A DNA stretch of 64,000 nt, taken from Sorghum bicolor. Taxonomy: Eukaryota > Streptophyta > Magnoliopsida > Poales > Poaceae. The notes below the pieces were generated by a model. It ran no database searches and was not told where the DNA came from. It worked only from the letters and a program-made list of their open reading frames with translations. How positions within the stretch are numbered: position 1 is the first letter of the stretch; each line of letters starts with the position of its first letter. Position numbers and translations under genes: made by a program. The stretch lies in the NCBI RefSeq assembly GCF_000003195.3, contig NC_012876.2:59762407-59826406 (forward strand). Direction: 5' to 3'. Below, in pieces: positions 31,535 through 39,963 of the stretch.

Positions 31535-33583
31535 TCAAAGCATGAGAATCATATCAGTTGTCGTTGCTAGCAACAGCTCTCTGTAAGTGTCCAACATTTT
31601 ACACTTCAGCTGCTTTTCTGCTGCCTCATCATTCAACCTAGCAGCTTCAATCTTACTATTTGCCAAAATTTTCTGCGTCTCTGCCATCTTCGCACGATCC
31701 TTCCTAGCCACCATGCTTACTTCAATGAACTTGTCTAGCTTCTCACTAATAGATGAATAAGCTTCAGGTGTCTTCTTTTTCCCATAGAGTTCATTCTTAG
31801 CCTTCTTATGACCCATAGGACGAATGTCAGGATTGTCTTCTAGATTCACCACTTCAGCTGGCTTATTAGTTGCACCCTTGTTCTTTTCTTTTTCCTGTTC
31901 CTTTTTAACATACGCAGACCACTTTCTTTCATTTTTTACAACCTTCCAAAAGTGCTTCAGCATGAAATCTTTATCACTATGTTCACTAGCATACATCTTT
32001 TCAGTAATTTCCATCAGCTGGTCATCACTCACACCACTTCTGTATACTTTGTTGGTTTTAACCCAACAACCATGAAAATCCATGACTGGTTTCTTAACAC
32101 GATCCCAACGGATCTTCAGTTGGTTTCGGTTTCTCCTGCGGCAAAGCTCTGTTGTTTTATTGTATTCTTTAGTGACATCCCCCAATATTGGTCTGCCTTC
32201 CTATCGTTTCCATCAACTGGGTCCTTTGAGTTACGCAACCAAGCAGTAGCCTACATTCAGAAAAAAAAGATCTCAAAGTTTACAACCAAGCAAATTTTCC
32301 GCTAAAGTTGAAGCTTAAAGTTCACAAACTAAGAAAGGTTTCTTACCAATCTAATGTCTTCATCTTTCGTCCAGTTCAATCGCCTCTCAGTCCTCTCGTC
32401 TTCATTGGTTTCATCTGCATCAACATTGATTGTTTGTTTGTCCTGCTTATTGCTTTCAGCTGGTAGGGTTCTTTTCATACTTGGTGGAGTTGGTGAAATT
32501 GTAGCTTTGCTTCTTGTATTGCCAACTAAATGAAAATTTTCAGGACTGATGTTTGACTGGAGAATGTTGGTAAATCCACCTAGTGGGTGCATCCTGAAAT
32601 TCCATGTAACAGATTAATTACAATTCTAAAGCTTTTATTTCAGACATATGAGAACAAGGAGATGCAACTTTGATAACTTGCAGGAGATTTTGATACTGCG
32701 GCCTTATGTTCAGGGTACAAGCTTGGCTAGATTCAAGGCGAGGTTCCACTTGGAGAATCTGAACACTGACCATGTGCACACCCCAAGTGTTCTGTTGTTC
32801 CGGGCATACGACACAACATGGGCTACTTGTATAGCAGCTGAGATCGCTGGGGTATCCAGGTTGGCTATCTGGGTGGCAGAAATAGTATTGAGCAGACATG
32901 GTGTGTCCGCAAACAGAAGAGCTTTTCTTGATTTAATTCTCAACACAACATTTTAAGAGATTGTGCACGTGAACAGGAAAGGTGCATTGGGAGTAGGTTT
33001 ATGGACACCACCACTGTCTTTGCAACCACAAAAACTAAGTAGAAAAGGATATAGCTTTGACAATATCAGAAGATCTGTGTTCTGGAGAGAAGATACAGTA
33101 AGGGCCTCTAAAGGGAGGGAGAAGACAGGCTTTCCACTTAACCTTGACACTAAACATTCACTTAACCTGTGTATATGTCGACAAAGGACTGGACATGGAA
33201 AATTGACTACTGCTCATTCCATCGGAAAAAGAATAAAAAATCTGGTATATTATCCTAGCACTCCATTTGGAAAAATAGAATTATAGTACATTATCAAATA
33301 AATCTGAACACTACAACGCTTACCCTTCACTGGAGCCCATCGGAGAAGAACTTATCCACCACGCAGGAAAGCCGGCAGCTTGAAAACTTAGAAGTGATGG
33401 AGATGCAGCAGCCAAGGCAGCGTGATTACCGTCAGTAGAGTTGGATCCATGGGCGCCAGGAGCACTTCCGTCAGCAGGGGCGGTAGGAGAACGGGCAACC
33501 CTAGCAGAACTGGCAGCGACAGCAGCGAGAGTACCAGTGCCTCGCCTGGAACTTGAACTCGGATTCCTCTTGAGCTGATTCAT
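31535..33583 (-). pseudogene. Harbinger ORF1, Myb/SANT-like DNA-binding protein, frameshifted
   Basis: Three exons read on the minus strand: 33583-33324, 32593-32347 and 32250-31535. Splice sites are canonical (donors GTAAGC and GTAAGA; acceptors TTTCAG and TGTAG), and the exon phases join exactly (260 + 247 bases). Exon 2 ends with LNWTKDEDIRL and exon 3 begins ATAWLRNSKDP, together the SANT/trihelix start typical of Pong ORF1. The third exon continues as a NAM-associated C-terminal domain (KDFMLKHFWKVVKNERKW, basic GHKKAKNELYGKKK). A G-run (C at 32179-32183 on the plus strand) is one base short: QYWG and DVTKEYN are in different frames. ORF1 proteins assist transposase nuclear entry and binding in this superfamily. 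Confidence 0.8.
32640..33230 (+). pseudogene. Captured fragment of a plant glutamate-receptor-like (GLR) gene
   Basis: Plus-strand translation shows the C-terminal half of a GLR extracellular ligand-binding (ANF-receptor) region: LILRPYVQGTSLARFKARF, LFRAYDTTWATCIAAEIAG and AFLDLILNTTF, then in a shifted frame after a stop at 32954 EIVHVNRKGALGVGLWTPP, then RRSVFWREDTVRASKGRE. These follow the order of GLR motifs (RPYVP..L..F, AYD..WA.A.A.E, LL..I....F, FEIVNV.GKG...VGFWTP, I.WPGDT..VPKGW). It ends before the channel region. A stop, a frame change and a missing segment after NTTF show it is not functional. It lies in the first intron of Harbinger ORF1, antisense to it. Confidence 0.75.
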
Positions 33584-34213
33584 GTTCGCTCAAATTTGGG
33601 ATGGATTGGGGACGGACGATGCTAGGCCTTGAGATTGAGCGACACACCTCACTGGAGATGGAGATTTAGCGGCCTATGAAAGGGGAGTTGGCTGCGGCGC
33701 GCGGGAAGAAGAACGTGAGCGCGCGCGCGTGGTGACGAATCGCGGGAAAGCTGAGGCGGGAGCGAGGAAGATGGCGGGAGCACGCTGGAATCGCGGGAAT
33801 TGGAGGCGGGAGCGCGCTGCGCGTGCAGCGGCGGTGGCGATGCAGCGGATCCAGATAGACTCGAGTAGTTTCTCCCCAACGGCGATTTGGTCGCGTCTAT
33901 GAGCCTCGTTGCGAGCGTCGACATGGTTCCGTGGAGTAGAAACCGTTTCCTTGTTTTGTACTATCTTTCCTCATTAATTCTCTTGCCACATCGTCAAAAA
34001 GCTGAGCTGTCAACTTAATTAATAGGGATAGAAACTACCATAAATTTCCCATTGGGACTGCCCTTATAAAGCTAAAGCTCGTCAGATAATTAAGCAAACA
34101 TGCCGTGTCTACTTACCAATCGAGTGTTTCTAGCACTCCTGTCCACTTGATTCTCGGGGCAGCCAAAATTAACTAAATATTCATTCTGAACATATTTAGG
34201 CTTTGTTTAGTTC

Positions 34214-35272
34214 TGTCGGTGTCTGGACTCGGGGTCTAGGATCCAACGAGTAATAAGTCTGCGTACCCTTTTAACCCGAATGGTGATGCAAGAGAACACA
34301 GAGAATTTATACTGGTTCGAATTAACGATGCTCTACGTCCAATGTGGGGGTCGGAACCTGTATTGCCTTGCACCCGAAAGTGCTTGTAGTAGAGGTGTAC
34401 AAGCTTGCTGCAATAGAAGGAAAAAATCCCGAGTCTCGACTTAGAATGTGTGAGGATGAGCGTGCTCTTCTGAGCTCTGGAGTGTCTAATTTTGTTGTGT
34501 GTGTGTCGATGCTCGAACTCTCCCTTGTGGGGTGCTCTACCTCCCCTTTTATAGCCACAAGGGGAGGTGGACCTTTTACATGTGTAAATCTGGTCATCTA
34601 CTCTTCTTGGTACGCAGGGGAGTCATGGCGTCGGCATTGTGGAGATTGGCCGCCACGTCCTTGCGGTATTGGCAGCGGTGTGGTCATCTCTGTTGGTGGT
34701 GTCGTCGAACCCTGTTTGGATCGTGCCCATCGGATCCGAGGCTCTGTGCTCTGTCCTGCAACAGGAGAACAGTAGCCGCCAGGATATGGTAACAACGGTG
34801 CGAGTTAACGCCTTCCATCCTTCTTACTGTCGTGCCGTACCCACTGTGACAGGGGTGAGGTATCACAGGGACGGGAGTTGTTGGAATAGTGGGCGACATG
34901 CCCCGCCACGACATGGGAGGCATGGCTCGCGTCGCGTCAGGGGTAGGGACGCCGTGTATGAGAAGCCTGGCGCCGAGGCTGGGACTCGGGCGAGGCGTTG
35001 ATTGCGCTCTAGGCCGGGGCTCGGGCGAGGCATTGATTGCGCTCGAGGTCGGGGCTCGGGTGAGACGTGAATTGCGTTTGAGGCCAAGGCTCGGGTGAGA
35101 CGTTGATTGCGCTCGAGGCTGAGGCTCGGGCGAGGCGTTGATCGCGCTCGAGGCCGGAGCTCGAGCGAGGCGTTGATTGCGCTATGGCTCAGGACTTGTC
35201 TCTATAGATCTAAGTTTCTCTTTGCCGCTTTTTTTCTCTTGGTTAGGGTATCCCGATTTATGGTACCCAATA
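34214..35272. mobile_element. Solo LTR of a retrotransposon (probably Ty3/gypsy type)
   Basis: Starts TGTCGGTGTCTGGACTCGGG and ends GGTACCCAATA, flanked by 5-bp duplications AGTTC (34209-34213 and 35273-35277) cut from the host MITE. The 5' sequence (TTTATACTGGTTCGAATT, TCTACGTCCAATGTGGGGGT) resembles grass gypsy LTRs that open TGTCGG...GACGAGTAA. No internal retroviral-type genes or second LTR are present, so unequal recombination has left one LTR. The terminal dinucleotide is TA instead of CA, probably a mutation. A 35-bp tandem array lies in its 3' part. Confidence 0.75.
34977..35186. repeat. Six tandem copies of a 35-bp unit
   Basis: Units of 35 bases with the core GGGCTCGGGCGAGGCGTTGA run without gaps from 34977 to 35186. 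They differ by a few transitions each, mostly CpG-type (CGGGCGAGGC versus CGGGTGAGAC), as expected for methylated repeats. Confidence 0.9.
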
Positions 35273-35520
35273 AGTTCCTTCCCAAAATCCAAAATTTTTC
35301 AAGATTTCCTCTCATATCAAATCTTTGGACACATGCATAAAGCATTGAATATAGATAAAAACAAAAACCAATTACACAGTTTATCTCTAATTTGCGAGAC
35401 GAATCTTTTAAATCTAGTTAATATATAATTGAACAACAGTAACCGTTTTAAATTTTTTTTGAACTAAACAAGGCCTTAGAGGAGCAGCGCAAACCAAGGA
35501 GGCAAGAGTATGTGCATTTA

Positions 35521-35749
35521 GGCCTTGTTTAGTTCGTGAAAAAAATTTGGCTTTGACTACTGTAGCACTTTCGTTTGTATGTGGTAATTATTATCTAATT
35601 ATAGAGTAACTAGGTTTAAAAGATTCGTCTCGCAAATTACAGACAAACTATGCAATTAGTTTTTATTTTTATCTACATTTAATGCTCCATGCATGCGTAC
35701 AAAGATTTGACGTGATGGGAATCTTGAAAATTTTTGAGAACTCAAGGCC
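35521..35749. mobile_element. Family-1 MITE
   Basis: Ends GGCCTTGTTTAGTTCG and AACTCAAGGCC, flanked by TTA at 35518-35520 and 35750-35752. Confidence 0.85.
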
Positions 35750-35825
35750 TTACTCTTTCATACATTGGATTTGCTTTGAGAAGTGTGTAAATACACATCT
35801 TAATGTAAAATTGTTTTAAGATGTA

Positions 35826-36084
35826 CTCCCTCCGTCTCAAATTATAAGTAATTCCAAGAATTTTGGAGAGTCAAAGTTTTTCAAATTTGACCAAATTTAT
35901 ATAGCAAAATAATAATATTTTTGGTACCAACCAAGTATTATTAGATTCTTTGTTAATTATATTTTCATAGTATACCTATTTTATAACATAAATCTTTATA
36001 TTTCTCTCTATATTTTTGGTCAAACTTAAAAATGCTTTTACTCTCAAAGATTTTGGAATAACTTATAATTTGAAATGGAGGAAA
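35826..36084. mobile_element. Stowaway MITE (260-bp family)
   Basis: Ends CTCCCTCCGTCTCAAATTAT and ATAATTTGAAATGGAGGAA, flanked by TA. Same family, length and interior (GGAGAGTCAAA, TTTGACCAAA, AATCTTTATATTT) as 36355-36614 and 59350-59608. Confidence 0.85.
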
Positions 36085-36354
36085 TATTTTTTATACTTTT
36101 TAAAGCGAATCTAATGGATGAGAGAGTGAGGGTAATATGCCTTTAAAGTCAAACAAAAAACGCTTTCGCCAACATAGGCCTGTTGGGGAGGCACGGACGC
36201 ACGCACCCACGGGCCACGCCAGCGCCTAGGTGAGCTCCACGAAATCGACGGCCAGGGAAATCGAGTGAGCCGACCCGGAGAAACGCTCGAGCGCGACATA
36301 GATTTACCGGTTTAATTATGAACTAATTAGATTAAAGATTCATCTTATAAACTA

Positions 36355-36614
36355 CTCGCTCCATCCCAAATTGTAAGTCATTCCAAAAATCTTGGAGAGT
36401 CAAAATATTTTTATGTTTGACTAAAATTATAGAGAAAAATACTAAGATTTGTAATGTAAAGTGAGTATACTATGAAAATATAATTAAGAAATAATCTAAT
36501 GATATTTAGTTGGTATCATAATAATTATTATTTTATCATATAAATTTAGTCAAACTTACAAAAGTTTGACTCTCCAAAATTTTTGGAATGACTTACAATT
36601 TAGGATGGATGGAG
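36355..36614. mobile_element. Stowaway MITE (260-bp family) nested in a family-1 MITE remnant
   Basis: Ends CTCGCTCCATCCCAAATTGT and ACAATTTAGGATGGATGGAG with TA flanks (36353-36354 and 36615-36616). The DNA on either side is family-1 MITE sequence (AACTAATTAGATTAAAGATT on the left; ACTAAACAGGGCC ending at 36741 on the right). Confidence 0.8.
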
Positions 36615-36741
36615 TATATGTAAACTGAGTCTCGTAAAAAAACTGTATAATTAATTTATATATATATATATAATGTTTTATGCATGCATTTAAAAGTTCG
36701 ATGTGATAAGATGAAAAAAAATATAGAAACTAAACAGGGCC

Positions 36742-37052
36742 TAATTGTGGCTTGCTTCTGCTTGGCCTCGGATTACTAAAGACTAGGACAGCTGATGGAC
36801 AAGAGCTTCGTGATAAGCAATGGAGCTGCTCACCGTTCCGGCAAACTGTGAATATATTGCCTTTTGGCAGCTAAAAGCGCACTCTGCCTCAGCCAAGAAA
36901 AAAAGACACATGATAGCTAGCCTCGTGTGGACTACAGTATAGTACGAACCAAGTCTAGTTGCCACGTCCTCTACCTACAACTAGAAGATGATGATCTTCC
37001 AAGTTCCAAGGATGCATCAACGGAGACTTGAGTCGGAGAGCTGAGGGTGAAG
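36742..37052. other. Intergenic, no gene recognised
   Basis: Short unique stretch between MITEs; no coding signal. Confidence 0.5.
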
Positions 37053-37785
37053 GGCCTTGTTTAGGCCGTGGCCTTGTTTAGTTCCGAAAAGTGAAAAGAT
37101 TTCGGTACTGTAGCACTTTCGTTTGTTTGTGACAGATATTATCCAATCATGGACTAACTAGGATCAAAAGATTCGTCTCGTGATTTCCAGCTAAACTGTG
37201 TAACTAGTTTTTGTTTTCGTCTATATTTAATGTTTCATGCATGTGCCATAAGATTCGATGTGACGGGGAATCTTGAAAACTTTTTGGTTTTCAGGCTGAA
37301 CTAAACAAGGCCCGTGTTTAGTTCGTGGGTGAAAAAATTTCGTGACATTGTAGTACTTTCGTTTGTTTGTGGTAATTATTGCCCAACCATAGACTAACTA
37401 GGCTCAAAAGATTCGTCTCGTAAATTTCGATCAAACTATGTAATTAGTTTTTATTTTTATCTATATTTAATACTCCATGCATGCGTCTAAATATTCGATG
37501 TGATGGGGAATTTTGAAAAATTTTGGGTTTTTGGGTGGAAGTAAACAAGGCCTAGTTCACTCAAAAAACTAAAAAAATTTCAAGATTCTCTGTCACATCG
37601 AATCTTATAACATTTGTATGGAGCATTAAAGATTAAAACAAAAATTAATTGTATAATTTACTTGTAAATCACGAGATGAATCTTTTAAGCTAAGTTAGTC
37701 TATGATTAGACAATATTTATCAAATAAAAATAAAAGTGTTACGTTACTCAAAATCAAAAAAATTTAAAAACTGAACGAGGCGAAC
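37053..37785. mobile_element. Head-to-tail cluster of family-1 MITEs
   Basis: An orphan left end GGCCTTGTTTAG (37053) precedes a complete copy (37070-37313, ends GGCCTTGTTTAGTTCCG and GAACTAAACAAGGCCC). A second copy follows directly to 37552 and shares the joining bases. A third, degenerate and in opposite orientation, extends to about 37785. Confidence 0.8.
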
Positions 37786-37962
37786 TGGTTTGGAAAGCAT
37801 GACTGCATGGGCACCATGCATACTGCCAAGGGTAAAAATCCCTGTACGTTGCAGCGCATTTGTTTGCGAGCTCTGTTCGCTGGTCTAAAAAATTATGGTT
37901 GAAAAAACAAAAAAGTACGGTTTTAAGATAATCAAACAGGCTCATATACGGAGTATTGTGCC

Positions 37963-38181
37963 TCATTTAGTTTCCACCAAAATTTTTTTAACTCATCACA
38001 TCGAATATTTAAACACATTCATAAAACATTAAATATAGATTAAATAATAACTAATTATATAGTTTGTATGTATTTTGTGAAACGAATCTTTTAAATTTAA
38101 TTAATCTATAATTATATTTTTTGCAAGCTAATCTATGATTATATGTGTTACAATATTAAAAAAATTCACGAACTAAACAAG
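37963..38181. mobile_element. Degenerate family-1 MITE
   Basis: From GCCTCATTTAGTTTCC to ACGAACTAAACAAG, with the interior CACATCGAATATTTAAACAC. Confidence 0.65.
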
Positions 38182-38442
38182 TAATAAGACCCGACCGGCA
38201 GGCTAAAAGCTTCAAGCCATAGCTAGTTTCGAGATGCGAACGGGCGTGCTGCATCCTGCATGTCGTCGTCGCCTCGTCGGACCATGTGACTTCAGGAGTA
38301 GTATTTGACAAGTCAGAACCGAACAGAGCTGGCGACCTGCCGCCTGGGCAACCGGCAATGCGAACTCAACTCATCATCGTCAACAAAACACACACATGTG
38401 GTCTCGGTTCAGCTCCAGAAGTACTCCGGCAGCTGTCTCTGA

Positions 38443-38672
38443 GGCCTTGTTTAGTTTCCAAAAAATTTCAAGATTCTTCGTAACATTAAATCTATGTACA
38501 TATATATGAAACATTAAATATAGACGAAAATAAAAATTAATTGCACAATTTATTTGTAATTTGAGAGACAAATTTTTTGAGTCTAGTTACTCTATAATTA
38601 AATAATAATTGTCACATACAACGAAAGTACTACAGTAGCAAAAACTAAAAATTTTCGCGAACCGAACATACC
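38443..38672. mobile_element. Family-1 MITE
   Basis: From GGCCTTGTTTAGTTTCC to GCGAACCGAACATACC. The right end is diverged. Confidence 0.75.
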
Positions 38673-38755
38673 TTAACGAAGAACAAGACTAAGTGGGTTG
38701 TAACATTATTATGACATTATTATGATGACGACTTGCCCATGCATCGATCCTAGTA

Positions 38756-39100
38756 CTCCCTCCGTCCTTAAATACTGCTATTTCTAAAAGAAAATTTTGT
38801 CCACAAATACTGCTATTTCTACTAACATACTCAGTCCACCAGCCCATTTAATTCTCCTCGAAACTTGCATGGTCCACCAACTCATTTAATTTCTTCTAGG
38901 GAGTAGTATTTTGACGCATGATAATTGTTTGAGTCTATTCAGTTGACATTAAATGCAGCTCGTTGGAACAGAGAACCATGATTTAACGTGCATGATTAAA
39001 TGGTGGAACCCAAATTAATTAAGGGTAGAATGGTTTTTTATTTGCCACACTAATCTGTCTGAAATCTGTTAGAAATAACAGTATTTGGAAACGGAGGGAG
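38756..39100. mobile_element. Stowaway-like MITE, 345 bp
   Basis: Ends CTCCCTCCGTCCTTAAATAC and GTATTTGGAAACGGAGGGAG, flanked by TA (38754-38755 and 39101-39102). TACTGCTATTTCTA is repeated near the left end. Confidence 0.8.
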
Positions 39101-39320
39101 TAGCTCTTAATAAACTCCTACCGATGCAAGGGCCAAGGGGTCAAGCTCACGCTTACCAAGCCAGTGCAGCTTTCAAGTTGGAAGTTGGAACTGGAGTATA
39201 CCAAACCAAGAGAAGAGACCACGATGATGCGTCCCGTAGTGTTTGTCCATGAATTAGTCGTCACTGTTTATTTGTGCGACTCTGTCTCTCTCGATAGCCG
39301 TCCCACGCCAACGTACCTGA

Positions 39321-39562
39321 GGATGAAAACGGAACAGTATCGACCGCTTTCGTTTTCTATATTATGATATCGTTTTTTATATTATAATACTGTTTTTGAA
39401 TTTTGTCAGACATAAAAATTTGTCAGTTTCTGTTGGTTTCACAACCATTTTTAATCATTTTTTGTACTCTTTAATTGCTAAAATATAGAAATATTTCGTA
39501 CCGACCGTGTTCGTTTTCTATATTGCAATTCTATTTTTAACCGTTTCCGACCGTTTTCATCC
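39321..39562. mobile_element. hAT-like MITE (GGATGAAAACGG ends)
   Basis: Ends GGATGAAAACGGAACAG and CCGACCGTTTTCATCC, with internal repeats of TTTTCTATATTATGATA/TTTTATATTATAATA and CCGACCGTGTTCG. No clear target duplication. Confidence 0.6.
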
Positions 39563-39767
39563 TTCCATAGCTATCGGCCAGGCACTGCTGAGATATTATA
39601 CGTATACAATACAATGATGGCTGAAGCATGGCGAGGTATACCCCCCCAAAAAAATGGCCGGCTGCCGGCGGCGGCAGTCTCTGTCATAGTCGTCGTCTTT
39701 CATAGGGATGCTCGATCGCGCGTGGACGAGATCAACCAGGCCAACGAACGCAAAGCTGTCATCAACA

Positions 39768-39826
<59 letters not shown>
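39768..39826. repeat. Compound (GT)n(AT)n microsatellite
   Basis: An uninterrupted GT run to 39780 followed by 23 AT units to 39826. It ends 138 bases before the EXO84-like start codon, so it lies in its leader or core promoter. Confidence 0.95.
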
Positions 39827-39829
<3 letters not shown>

Positions 39830-39963
39830 CCATCGATCTCATCGACGTACTAGCAGCTCATATATAGGACTTGGAGAGGTGGATGGAGTATATATGCTGA
39901 ACGCACTGCGCGGGCGGCCTCGCTGTGCAGCGGTGTCCACCAAAGCTACGGCATCTGTCTATC

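Larger units (their letters stand above)
29013..34063 (-). mobile_element. PIF/Harbinger (Pong-like) DNA transposon, 5.05 kb, with two genes
   Basis: Ends GGGCAGTCCCAATGG (29013) and CCATTGGGACTGCCC (ending 34063), flanked by TTA (29010-29012 and 34064-34066). Both proteins of a Pong-type element are on the minus strand: a Myb/SANT-like ORF1 (33583-31535, three exons) and a DDE transposase (31086-29673). Both are frameshifted in this copy. The first intron of ORF1 holds a glutamate-receptor-like fragment in the opposite orientation. The left TTA doubles as the right target duplication of the MITE ending at 29009. Confidence 0.92.
34199..35475. mobile_element. Family-1 MITE split by a solo LTR
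   Basis: Left piece GGCTTTGTTTAGTTC at 34199-34213. The family sequence resumes at 35273 and ends CTAAACAAGGCC at 35475. TTA flanks the composite (34196-34198 and 35476-35478). The split is an exact retrotransposon insertion (see the LTR entry). Confidence 0.85.

Noticed and set aside
29013..34063. Possibility that ORF1 and the transposase are host genes
   Set aside because: Both lie between inverted termini with TTA duplications and belong to the two-gene set of Pong-type elements.
34977..35186. CRISPR-like array
   Set aside because: Units are contiguous 35-bp tandem repeats with no spacers, in a plant LTR.
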